DNA of 64,000 nucleotides from Globisporangium splendens (Eukaryota; Oomycota; Peronosporomycetes; Pythiales; Pythiaceae). Made by a program: the position numbers and the translations under genes. The stretch covers positions 1-64,000 of the forward strand of contig VFIW01000048.1 in NCBI GenBank assembly GCA_006386115.1, in the 5' to 3' direction. The notes under the pieces were generated by a model. That model saw nothing but the letters and a program-made list of their open reading frames with translations, made no database searches and had not been told where the DNA came from. Positions 10,689-21,653 of the stretch are shown here, piece by piece; the stretch's first letter is position 1; each line of letters begins with the position of its first letter.

Positions 10689-12002
10689 CTAAAGTGCTGT
10701 GGATATGCGGTTGGTTCTATGGTGGAGAAAACGCAACGCGGCCTGCTGGAAATGCGAAAACGGGCAAAGTGCCGCGTGAGTGTGGGTCGCAAAAGCCACT
10801 TCTTGTCCTTCGAGAAGCGGTCTCACGAACAGAGACCCGGTTGTACGGTGCGCGAAGATCTCGAAGGTCACCATCGCGCCGTAGTTGGGAATCATTGGGG
10901 GCACTTGAAGGTCCAGCGCCATAATCAGTGCGACGATCGAGTTGTCGTGGCCCGAGAACAACGAAAATTTGAACGGATTCTTCCCCTACAGAGAATGAAG
11001 GTTGTAAGTGGCACATCCTACATACACAAACTTTTGATGCAAATATGTTGCCCACCTTCTGAATATCGTTCAGATGGTTGTAAATGCGATGCACTCCGGA
11101 GTGGAAGCTGTTGAAGCAGAAGTCGCGTTTTCCATAGAGTGCATGCCAGAGCCACGCGTCGAGACCTCGGATCTGGTCAAAGAGCTCCTGGTCGAGACCT
11201 TCTGGGAACGGGAGACCGTGCTCTTGACGGCACGTCAGTACCTCGCGCACTGTTGATTCCACAACGGACACACCACACCTTCTATGAGTATTGTGACAAT
11301 TGTGAAAGATGAAAGGTGGAGAATGCAAATGCTGCACTTACAGCCAGTCCACGGGACGCGACGCCCCGCTTCAACGCCGGCAATCTTGCGAACGCGTGCA
11401 GTGGCTTCCGCGAGACCCTTTGGCGCATGCTTCTTGAGGTTTTCAGCCAATACGATCGCCAAGTCGCCGTACAATTCGTATGAGTGCGTCGGCGCGATGC
11501 GGCTGTGGGTATCCGCACGGATCACGATCGTACGCTCGTCGTCGTCGTCTTCAAAGAGCTCGGGGAACATGCCTGAGAGCACGCTCTGCGCAGACCGGAT
11601 CGTTCGCCGCACGTTCGTCGACTCCACATACACGTGCTTCCTCGGATCGATTTCGTTGACAAATGACGCGTACTTTGCTCGCAGCGCCTCGCCTTTGTCC
11701 TGCATGCCGCGGACACCCTTGGCAGTCAACTGGCCGCATGGCCAGCGTCCGCCGTGACGCGGCGAGTCTGGCGGCAGCGTGACGTCGTCTGCGTTCACGA
11801 TGCGCGTGCCGCTGTTGAGCCGCGAGATGTCGTCGAGGTCTGCGAGCCGCGAGATCCAGAACTGCGTCTCCTCGGCGTCCATGCCCAGGTGCGAGCCGAT
11901 CGTGCGCGTGAGCGGAGAGCGGTCGCCGTGGCGGAACAGCACCGCCACGTGCACCAACTCAAGCTCGTGCTCCTGCGGCACGGCGGAGTGGGGTGACGCC
12001 AT
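10689..12002 (-). CDS. Histidine acid phosphatase (lysophosphatidate phosphatase-like), 3 exons, 383 aa
   Basis: Exons are 12002-11342, 11249-11056 and 10985-10689. All introns are GT..AG (92 and 70 nt) and the total is 384 codons including stop. Branch-2 histidine phosphatases remove phosphate from lysophosphatidate, phytate or phosphoproteins. The catalytic RHGDRSP motif (RHGxRxP) is at about residue 24 and the C-terminal catalytic HD is in SGHDNS at the start of exon 3. Exon 2 (REVLTCRQEHGLPFPEGL) resembles the ACP6-type helical region. There is no convincing signal peptide from the chosen start (MASPHSAVPQEHELELVHVA). The frame is open upstream to 12152, but that part translates a CT-repeat and looks like 5' UTR. 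It is divergent from the OST3/6 gene. Confidence 0.85.
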
Positions 12003-12503
12003 CGCTTGTCTTGCAGACGCAGAATCACAGAGAGAGAGAGAGAGAGAGCGATGGCAGAGTGCGCGTTGCTTGCTTCCGACGAGCTTCAAGTCCAATATGC
12101 CGCCATTCCTGGCAGCCAAAAAATGATACGCAAGCAATGTGCTGAGGTGCAACTTCTATGTCATTGGATAAAATATGTGATGAATATGTTCACGAAATCG
12201 TTTGTTCATTCGCTATAATTTGCAATGCATCAACATAGCCATACTTCATTGGTCGAAACTCGCTGCCGATACTGCCATTCGCTGAAATAAAACCAAATAT
12301 ACCATTCAAACCATGCACAATTGGATAAAATGTCCAAATACTCCATCCAATTGGCCGAAATCCTTCGGTTCCCCCCTCCTCTTTGTGGCTCTGCACCGAT
12401 CTTCGGCCACGTTGCAATGCATTTTGGGCACTTTCAGGCGCGATCCCCACACTGAAGCTGCGCTGCGGGTCTCGAGGCGTTAGGAAGAGAAAGAAGACAA
12501 GTG
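12003..12503. promoter_or_regulatory. Shared divergent promoter region with four CCAAT-type motifs
   Basis: This is 501 bp between the start codons of the phosphatase (minus) and OST3/6 (plus). It holds a (AG)n run at 12031-12050 and four ATTGG/CCAAT cores within 190 bp: near 12163, 12249, 12321 and 12347. Three of them sit in the similar context attgg(a/t/c)(t/c)(a/g)aaa. Closely spaced CCAAT boxes suggest an NF-Y-type bidirectional promoter; this is inference from motif density. Confidence 0.5.
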
Positions 12504-13913
12504 ATGACGCGCCAACGTAGTGGAGGCAAAGGCCTCGTCCGCATGGCGCTGCTGGCGCTCGTCGCGCTCGCGCTCGCGGGCAGCGCCACCGTCATGGCCG
12601 CGAAGAAGAAGGCTGTGCTCAGCGGCAGCGAGAAGCTCGCGGAGCTCAACGGCCGCGTGCGCGACGGCGTCGTGCCGCTCACCACGGAGCTGTACGAGAA
12701 ATACGTGCTGCGTCCGGACCGCCCGTACCACCTCTTCCTTCTGTTCACGGCTATGGCCGACAAGTACAGCTGCGACGTCTGCAAGTACGTGCCGCGCTCG
12801 AATAAACCAGAGGGCGTTATGCTGGACGCGCTTTTTGAATGGTGTGTGCGTGTCCTTTGTTGTATGGTTGTTGGTAATTTGTAGGCAAATTGCGCCGGAA
12901 TACCTCGTGTTGGGCGAATCGTACATCTCGGCCAAGCAGGTGAAGGTCGACACCCGCGACGGTCTCGACGTTTTCTTTGGCGTCGTCGATTTTGACGTGA
13001 ACCAGCAAGTCTTTGGAATCGTAAGCCGTCTTCATTTGTATACTCTGTGTTATTGTTTGACTGCATGAAATCTGACGCTGTGGGCTGTGTCTTATAGTAC
13101 GGATTCACGTCGGCTCCTCACATTGTGTACATTGGCCCAGACCGCACGGAAGACACCGGCAAGCACTCGCCCAGCAAGGTGCAGCTCAGCGACTCGGACC
13201 TCTACAACGTGTACTCGGGCGGCAAGAAGGCGGAAAGCATCAACGCGTTCGTGAAGCAGAAGACTGGCTTCGATGTACGTGTTCCTTGTTTATTTATCAT
13301 TGTGTGAGTCGTGCATGAGCCTGACGTATCTTCTTTCTCTTTTTCCCACCCCAAACAGTTTGTTATCGAGCGCTCGAAGGCGTTCCTCTACGCGATCATC
13401 GCGGTCTCGCTTGTCGTGATCGTCATCAGCGGCAAGATCATTCTCTCGAACTTGGACGTCCTCATGGCCAAGCTGCGCCGAAAGCGCCTGTGGATGACTG
13501 TGTCCTTGGTACGTCACTGTCGAACTCCATAGAACCTCTTACTTCGCAGCTAACAACTTTTGCTAATTGTATCGTGTACGCAGCTGTTCTACGGACTTTC
13601 GGTATCGGGCATGGTCTACTGCATCATCCGCGAGCCGCCAGCGTTCACGACGGAGCGCAACGGCAAGATCAAGTTTTTCCACCCACAGGGCCGCTCGCAG
13701 TTCGTTGTCGAAGGTCTGATCATCGGTGGCTACGACGTCGCGGCCGCTGGTTTCATGATCCTGCTGTCGCAGTGGGCGATCTACTTGCAGCGTCCAACGC
13801 TGCGCTATGCCGCCATCGCGATCTGCGCGCTCGGTTTTGTGTTTATGTACCGTGAAATGATCGCGTGCTACACGTTCAAGAACCGCTGGTACACCGGTTG
13901 GATGGGCTTCTAA
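12504..13913 (+). CDS. OST3: Oligosaccharyltransferase subunit OST3/OST6 (MagT1/TUSC3 family), 5 exons, 376 aa
   Basis: Exons are 12504-12841, 12885-13020, 13098-13274, 13359-13508 and 13584-13913. All introns are GT..AG, 43-84 nt, and the frame is continuous. OST3/OST6 is a subunit of the ER oligosaccharyltransferase whose lumenal thioredoxin-like domain holds substrate cysteines for N-glycosylation. A hydrophobic N-terminus (ALLALVALALAGSATVMA) looks like a signal peptide. The thioredoxin fold follows with the redox motif CDVC (Cys90, Cys93), then four hydrophobic helices: AFLYAIIAVSLVVIVISG, LFYGLSVSGMVYCII, GGYDVAAAGFMILLS and LRYAAIAICALGFVF. That topology and length match the family. 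The ATG at 12504 begins MTRQRSGGKG. It starts divergently from the phosphatase gene. Confidence 0.93.
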
Positions 13914-14945
13914 GCCAGCGATCTGTGCCGTCAAACTCAGTGAGAAAGAGAGAGAGAGAAGAGGAAGAAGGTGGTATGTGTGAGCATGCACAGACTTCCA
14001 GATTGAAGCTACACGAGCGGCATGAGTCGAAGCAGTGCCGCCCCTGCTGTTGAGAAGAGAAAAATGAGGGAGTATGGAGTTCATGCAGCTTTGTCACCAG
14101 TCATTTAGGTGACAAATGGTAACAAATGAGAGATCCATTTACTCCGTGCCACTAACTCTCGGCTCCTATGTGAGGCACTCACCATTGCGGCATATTCGCA
14201 GCTTTTCCCTGAGATACTTGCCGCAAATCACCGAGAGAAATCGAAGCAGTATTATCGCCAAAGAGTATCCTGCAGTGAGTCCCATGGACTGTCGCACAAA
14301 CTAATTTGACTTCAACGTGGTCAAGTCTGTCGAGTCGCAGCGGACACTTCAGGCAACAACCTGAGCGCATCCTCACGTGGCGTAATCACATCGTGGATGG
14401 CTCCTGTCCTCATGACGCCCGCACAGATGGTAAAGACCCATGAGGCAGAGTCACTGTGTGCAGGAACTCCATATTTCCCATGCGCACAGAGATCACTGAC
14501 TAGTGTTGCGACTAATCAGCACCCTGTATGAGCGACTGGCTTTTCGAGGGGATCCGTATTGAAGTCGGTATTTATGGAGCCGGCGAGATAGGGGGACAGC
14601 GTAGTACCGTCGTCAACGCTATCTTCTCCCTCTCTACTATCCTCCATGCCTCTACATACTCCTTGATCGCATACTACGTATTCCGTTCAATTTGTGGAAT
14701 ACCCTCTCTATGTCATATATAGCGTCTTATTACTTGCTGGAGAGGTCCGGTTGGATCGTTTCTGCGACACGGTGTCGAGTCAGGGAAGAACTCCTCCCCA
14801 CAAGTCATTCGCGCATTGTGCCTGCGCACCGCAAGAGCTCCGCTTGGTCTGCGCGCGCGTGTGTGTGTGTGCGTGTGCACTGCTCTCCATCTGCCGTCTC
14901 CACGTCCGTCTCCTTATCGAGCTCTTCGCCTGCTTCACTGTCACC
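13914..14945. other. Intergenic, no gene seen
   Basis: This stretch lies between OST3/6 and the EDR2-like gene. It contains a short GA-rich run at about 13941-13972 in the 3' UTR of OST3/6 and a (TG)n run at about 14859-14876 just before the next start codon. Reading frames are short and show no family resemblance. Confidence 0.6.
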
Positions 14946-17124
14946 ATGGAGGGCTGGCTCACGAAGCGCCGCGACCACATGAACCTCATCTGGCGTACGT
15001 CCAGCAGCCGAATGGAAATGCATCTGCGCTGTGTGAAAATGGACGCTAATTGGTATGCTCTGTGTGTGTGTAGTGGAGCGGTACTTTGTGCTGGATGGGA
15101 ACCAGATGCGGTACTACCGGAAGCGCGGCGATCCGGCGCCGCGCGGTACATACGTGCTCACGGACGGCTGCCTCGTGAGCAACGTGTTCAACTCGGAGGA
15201 GAAGCACAAGCACCACGGGCCAGTGTGGATGTTCCGCATCACGTTTGCGGTCGAGATGGGCGAAAAGTCCTACAAGAAGGACCGGTTCCTCGACCTCGGC
15301 GCCAAGACTGAGGAGAACGCGCGCGAGTGGAAGAAGGCGATCGAGAACGCCGTGCGCTCACTGCGCGAGCTCGTGCTGCACCAGCGCAAGCTCAAGACCG
15401 ACGCGGCCATCTACCCGACGGTCAGCTCGGCCGTGCCGCGCCTGCTCAAGGCTGATGAAGACACGGTCTCGCTGTTCAACCTGGACGCCGACAATGTCAA
15501 AGCCGAGCAGGGCTGGTGGCTCGCGCGTGTCGAGGAAGGACTGCGCATCATGCAGGAATGTCCGTTGGGGCCGAACGTTGCGGCGTCGTTGTATGCGCAG
15601 CATGCGAACACGGCGAACGGGCTCATCTTCTCGTCGCTGATCAGCGCCGTGCTCACGTTCAGCATCATGTACTCGTTCGTGACCAACATGCTGTTCTGCT
15701 TTACGACGGCGGCTGCCGCGGTAGCCGTGTGCTGCGTCGCGATCACGCCGACGCATGCGATCGAGATCCCGAGCTTCCGCGTCTCGCAGGTCGTCAATGG
15801 CTCGCCGACTGAGGTGTTCCGCTTGCTCATGAACCCGAAGCGGTACCAGCGCTGGGACCCGTCGATCGCGTCCATGCGTGTGATCCAGGAGATGGACGAC
15901 CACGCCGACATCGTGTACATCACGCAGCGTCCGACGTACCTGTGGCCGCTGTGGCAGAAGCCGCGCGACCTCGTGCTCATGCGGTACTGGCGTCGCGAGG
16001 AAGACGGCTCGTACTTCGTCATGTACCAGAGCATCGAGCACCCAGAGCGCCGCGTGCGTCATAACTACGTGCGTGCCACCGTCCTCGGCGGTGGCTTCGT
16101 GATCGCGCCGCAAAAGGTGCCCAGTGGCGCCATCCGCTCGCATGTCACGTACGTCATGCGCTATGACCCGGGCGGCTGGTCGCGCATCTACCACCAGCTC
16201 GGCATGGACGTCGACCTTGTCATGCCGATGCTGCGCAGCGTCGTGGGCATCCGCGACGAAATGAGTGGCGTGGACTTCATCACGCCCAACGTCACGGTGG
16301 ACTCAGCCGCGGGCGAGGCTGAGACCTCGGACGAGCAAGGAGCTGGAGGAGCAAATGGTTCTGGTGCCGCCGATGGCACGATCCGCACGAGCGTCGATGC
16401 CTCGGGTCTCGTCACGGGCGTCACGCGCCTCAAGACCGGGTTGCCCGGCAAGATGTGGGCCGAGCCAGACGCTTCGCTCTTCCAGGTTCGCGGCACCAAC
16501 TACCTGACCGACAAGAAGAAAGTGCCGTCGGCGACGTCCAAGTTCCACCTTGTGGGCGTCGACCTTCTCTCGTTCGAGAGCGCGAGCGACCGGTACAACA
16601 TCTCGGCGCGCAGCGACAGCGTCGGTCGCACATCGAGCAAGTTCAGTTTCGTGATCAACATGATCATCCCGGGACCGGAGAACATCTGCATGGTGTTCTA
16701 CTTCCACCCGGCCAAAGACAATATCTTCGAGGACGGCTCGCCGTTCTCGGAGCTGCTCAACGACTTCATCGACGGCGACGACGCGTTCCGGAATTCACGG
16801 TTCAAGCTCATCCCGACGGTTGTCGAAGGCAGCTTCATCATCAAACAGTCGGTCGGCTCCAAGCCCACGTTGCTCGGTAACAAGCTCAAGTGTCCGTACC
16901 ACAAGGGTGACAACTACTTTGAGGTGGACATCGACATCTCGTCCAACTCGGTCGCCAACACCGTCGTGGGCATGGTGCAGGGCGTGACCAAATCGCTGGT
17001 CGTCGACATGGCCTTCCTGCTCGAGTCGCAGTCCGAGGAAGAGCTCCCAGAGAACCTTCTGGGCGCTGTGCGGCTGCAGAACGTGTCGCTCGACAAACCC
17101 ACGCGCGTGCCGCGTGCCCAGTAA
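14946..17124 (+). CDS. EDR2-like PH-START-DUF1336 protein, 2 exons, 699 aa
   Basis: Exon 1 is 14946-14994 and exon 2 is 15074-17124, with a 79-nt GT..AG intron. The short first exon supplies the beginning of the PH domain (MEGWLTKRRDHMNLIW), which then continues ERYFVLDGNQMRYYRKRG. The domains are: PH about 1-105 (phosphoinositide binding); two adjacent hydrophobic stretches about 197-245, which could form a membrane hairpin; a START lipid-binding domain about 247-450 (WDPSIASMRV, HNYVRATVLGGGFVI); a low-complexity linker; and DUF1336 about 475-690 (YLTDKKKVPS, FSFVINMIIPGP). This architecture is that of plant EDR2 and its protist relatives, thought to bind lipids at membranes. The membrane hairpin between PH and START is the unusual part. 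Confidence 0.88.
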
Positions 17125-17438
17125 ACAGCTACTCCGTGTGAGAAAGAAGGCAAACGGCAAAGTTCACATTTCCTCATGCGGTAGGGAAACCAATGCTAAG
17201 GAAGAAGGAAGCATTCGTCCATTTTTTCATATATATATATATATGAGTGGCGTGGCCCGTGTTTCGTTCTCTCAGTCTCAGAGCTCACCAATGTCCCCAT
17301 GAATCAAAGCCAAGCCAGAAAAAAGCGATATGAAAGAACCATTTGTGTTTCCTACAATACTACGAACACACTACAAACTAACAAACTGCCTAAACTAACT
17401 TACTATATCCTAACCTTTTACTCTTTGAGCTGCATGCA
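17125..17438. other. Short convergent intergenic region
   Basis: This 314-bp region separates the 3' ends of the EDR2-like (plus) and CXC/F-box (minus) genes. It has a (TA)n run at about 17229-17244. No gene or clear terminator structure was seen. Confidence 0.6.
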
Positions 17439-20400
17439 CTACACGGTGCTGCTAAGCAACTCCGTGCCTTCCACCACATCGACAACTCCCTCACAATGCG
17501 CTTCTATACTACTGGCATCACCTTCGTCGTCTTCTACTGCTGGCGTCACCCTGACAAAGTTGGCATGATCCCACACCGTGTCGCCAAGTGCCACCTGACT
17601 CCACAACTTGTTCACGAGACTCGCGTTGTACAGATCCGCATTGGTGAGAAAATGCAGGATTTTTGCACTCACGGCGCTTTTCACTGGCGGCAGGTCGTCG
17701 CCAAAGAGCGGATACACGAAGACAGGTGGCTCTCTCTTTTTTGACGAGGACGAGCTCAACAAGGACGCGGCGTGGCTTCCACGAAGCTGCCGGTACTTTT
17801 GCTTTTCGATGGTCGTCTGTCCTCGAGCTTTCACGTGGCTTCCGCTGGGTGTCGACGCTGCAGGTGGCGGTGTCTCGGACAAGGGAGATACCGACAACTT
17901 CTGGCGCTTGGCACCACTCACTGTCGGTGTCATGAATGCCGAGTTCGAGTGTGGATTCAATCTCGTGGCAGGTTTCAACCAGGTACTCAAAGCACTTGGC
18001 GTTGACGATAACGCGGCTTTGCGTGGCGTCACTGACGACGCGTGATACACGGTCGTGTTGGCACGAAGCTGCGATCGAAACCGCTCCGTACGCTCGCGTT
18101 CCCGACGAGGAGAGACTTCAAACGGAGACGAGAAGTTCTTGGTCCACGTCTCGCGATCGATGCGGAAGCGATGGCGCACATTGTGGAGCACAGGCGACAC
18201 AAACGTATCGTCGATATCATTTAAGAGACGGGACGGGGTCGTGTTCGCAGACAGCGTACCCCCGGCGGCATGAGTTACACAAGGCGCTTGATTTTTACAA
18301 TCCTGTTGCACAAAAGAAGTCAATAGGTGTTCAGCTTCAACCAGCTTTCAAACATCAAAACCAACAGCAATTGCATCGATAGCACTTACAATGCATCGGC
18401 AGTTGTCACCGCATGGTACACCAGCTTGGAAGCATTCGCAGTATTTCTTCTGACACGCAGACTTTTTACAGTGGCACCCGTGCTTGTGCATCTTTTTCAG
18501 ATCGGCTCCACTTGTGCGATGATCGAGACCAAGCTTGGTGGTACCCAGAGGAGTTGCAAACGCATTCGCTCCAAGACCAGAGACTGCTGCTGCGTTCATA
18601 TCTGCTGCCATGCCACCAGCTCCACGCATTCCGCCAGGGGTGGTCAGAACAGCCGTGGATTCGATCTTTGGCTTGAACGCATTTGGGTTTTTCTCAAGTC
18701 GCGTGGCAATCGCCTGCTGTCGAATTGCCTCAGTCGCGGGTGTATTGGCGCATCCTTGGCAATTGCAGTTCTCATCACAGTAGCCACCACTCGCAAAGCA
18801 CTCGCAGTACCTACATAAGCAAGCACAACACACAATTACTTTTAGTGCCTAGAACAAAACCAGAAGCGGCAAACAATCACCATTTGAGTATAAACGTACA
18901 GTTTGAGGCATTTGGACTTTTTACAGTTGCATGGTGCTTTCTTCTTCGGCACCACTGGCGTCGTAGTCGCTCCCAGGTCACCGCTTGGATCCAGAGGAAC
19001 AGGAGTCATCAGTGTAGCTTCGTTCAATGGCGACATGCCTGTTCCAAGCGAATACGTGATGCCTCTGAACGTTGTCGATCCGGGAGTTTTCACAGGAGTC
19101 TCGCTGAGCAGTTGCTTAAGGACTGGTGGTGTAGTTGAAGTCGTCAGTGAGGGCACTGCAACGCCTTGTCGAGGTAAAAATTTGCGCGATTTCAATCCGA
19201 GTGTTGAGGTACTTCCGGATCCCAAGGACAGTCCTGACGGAGGTACACACTTTGACTTTTTCCAACTAGACGAAGGTGTCATCGACAATGCCGAAGATAT
19301 TGGCGTCGCGTTGTTGGCCAGCAAAGATCGAGATGCAGGTGTCGACGCTGCTTGCTTTGGCATCGAAACTGGCTGAGTCGATAGCACAGAATACGATGCA
19401 ACCGCTTGCTCTGCTCTCTGTGGTGAGTCCATGACGGAGGTCAGCCTTGAAGAAACAACCTGCCGAGGAGCTCGTCCATTCCAAGGATGATGCGGAGACC
19501 GTGAAGGCGACGCCTTCAGTGGCGTCTGAAGCAACTTTCGCTGAACCGAAGGCGCAGAATTGAGATAGTTTCGCTTTTCTTCCAGCTTTCGTTTCCGCGA
19601 GTGGGCTTTCTTTTTCCTAATAACATCAAACAAGAATACGGGAGAAACTGAGCGGGCTAGCAACTCAGGCAGCCAAGGAAGCAACAATAAAGATTGGTGA
19701 CTTACAAACTGTTGTTGATTGCCTCGATTTCACGTTTCGAGTGCGACAAATCCGAGGACTCAAACGGAACGTGGAGCTTCATCTTCATGATGCTATGGGT
19801 CCCGATTTTCGACCGTTCAGTCTTCCCAGGTGTCGCGCTCGTCGACGCTTGGATATTCGGGAAGGACTCAGAAAAAAGGGAGGACCCAGACCCATACGAT
19901 TGTGATGAGCCTGAGGAGTAGGCTGTGATGGTGGCTCGTCGATACATTGGTGTTTTTGGTGTTGCTGTTGTTGGCGTTCGCGCTGATCCACTGGATGCCC
20001 GGGAAGCTTCAGCAGAGTCGTCGTCAAGCTTCGGCATTGGAAATGGAGGTACCCTGTATGAGGAACATAACAACTGTGTCAGTGACAACTCAATCTTACA
20101 AAGCGTGATGCAAGTGACTTACAGTCGCGGCATCTCAAGTGATCCGAATGGCATCAACGGCGAGAGTCGAACCGAAAGGAAGCTTGACTCGAGGTCGTCA
20201 GCAGCAACAAGAGGCGACAGGGAATTAGCAAACGAAAAGAACGAATCCTGCTCGCCAATGCCACCGCCCAGTCCACTCGGCGCGCTGTACAGGTCGTCTG
20301 CATCCAAGGAACTTTCCACTTCATCGCTTCCACTGCTCGTGCTTCTTGCATCTTCGTCGCGTTCTCCGTGTGCGCGATCAAAGTCAGCTTTCAGTCGTCG

Positions 20401-21376
20401 CGACAAAAATTGCACGCGAGAGGGCGGTGATGGTGTGTGCGCAAACAGTGTCGCGCGTGGCCATGGCGACGAAAGCAGGGTCTCGGAACACGATAGATTG
20501 ATGAGGTCCAGCATCTGCGGGTGCTCCTCTTTCAGTAGGAACCCGGTGGTTTTCCGCGCCGGTGTTCTCGGGTGAGAATCTTCTTCGTCAATAACCTCCT
20601 TCTTGATGTGCACGTGCTCCGTCTGCGCTGTTAATTCACTGATACTGCCAAGCGGGGATTCGCTTTCGTTCTCCTCCTGCTTTGTTTCTTCGCTCTCAAT
20701 CTGTGGAGGTCGTAGTGTCCTTGTGGACTTTCTCGTTTGTTTTTTCTTTGCTGCGGTGGAGTTGAATGGTGATCGGAAAAAGCGAGACGGGGACGCCATT
20801 GCACTCACGCTGCGTCGCGTTGGTGGCGACGGTGCCATCGTCAGCTTGGAAAGTCCAGGCGATGGCGTAAATAAACTAAATGGCGTTGGATCTGATACAT
20901 GGGAACACACACAACTCTTCTCTGTAAACATGCGCACAGTCAAGAAATACACAGCGTCACACATGCTCACCTGCTTGATTGAAACTCAAGAAGTCAAAGA
21001 CGCTGCCGTGTGGGGATGCATCGCCTGAGATCACACTGAACGCGTCATCTCCCTCCAGCGCCACTGACGATGATACGCTGTTCCGCGTGCTAGTCGATAC
21101 TACATCAGCACTGTGTTTGTCTTCATCGTCACCATCTTCATCATCCTCTGCGCATTGCTCGGTCTTCTTCTCGCTTTCAGGCTCCGAGCTATTGCCATTC
21201 GCTGCTGCTGGTGTCGTACTCTCTGGAATCGCGGCATCGCGAGAGCCAATGCGTCGTCGTGTGCGTCTGTTTCGTGGCGTTGTCATCGGCGCCGGACGCG
21301 GTGGCGTGTCATGACGGTTCGTCTGCGCTGCTGCTAATGCGCGCTTGGGGGCTCTCGTTCGGGGCTGCTCGCTCAT
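17439..21376 (-). CDS. Tesmin/LIN54-type CXC protein with C-terminal F-box, 6 exons, 1174 aa
   Basis: Exons are 21376-20971, 20891-20123, 20053-19706, 19616-18900, 18810-18390 and 18302-17439. All introns are GT..AG, 69-89 nt, and sum to 1175 codons including stop. The N-terminal 740 residues are acidic and Ser/Thr/Pro-rich, with many SP/TP sites (possible CDK targets) and basic patches. Two CXC (CRC) modules follow: CNCKKSKCLKLYCECF...C.C..C at about 737-780, and CHCKKSACQKKYCECF...CRCIDCKN around residues 865-895. The pair is the DNA-binding unit of LIN54, tesmin and TSO1, which contacts TTYGAA-type cell-cycle elements through a Tyr in each module (seen as LYC and KYC). Near the C-terminus LPPVKSAVSAKILHFLTNAD with NKLW and VWDHANF fits an F-box. 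Start: first ATG of the open frame, MSEQPRTRAPKRA. Confidence 0.87.
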
Positions 21377-21527
21377 TATTGCTCCTCGTGCTTCTGTCGC
21401 TGTTGCAATCGCTTCAGCGCCGCTCTACTGCTGCAGACAGTCGCTCCGTCACAAGCGCTATGCGTCTACAAGGCACCGAGGTCCGCCGTCGTAATGCCAC
21501 TCAACCTTCGTCCGTATGCGCGCGCTT

Positions 21528-21653
21528 AATGGCGGGAATGGAGAAATGTGTGTCACCCTTTTTGAACCCCCGCCAAAAAACACCCGCGAAAAACTGGCGC
21601 GAAACCAGTTCAGCCAACCAGAGTTCGTGGCGTGGAACCTTTCCACCAATCAG
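21528..21653 (-). promoter_or_regulatory. E2F-like and CCAAT motifs upstream of the CXC/F-box gene
   Basis: Within 280 bp upstream of the ATG at 21376 are four E2F-type cores: ATGGCGGGAA at 21529-21538, the reverse of TTTGGCGGGG at 21568-21577, the reverse of TTTTTCGCGGG at 21583-21593, and TGGCGCGAAA at 21595-21604. A CCAATCAG box lies at 21646-21653. The E2F consensus is TTTSSCGC. Clustering of four matches in 80 bp is unlikely to be chance but was not tested statistically. Confidence 0.6.

Noticed and set aside
15358..16194. 278-codon minus-strand frame inside the EDR2-like gene
   Set aside because: An Arg/His-rich shadow of a GC-rich coding exon; no family resemblance.
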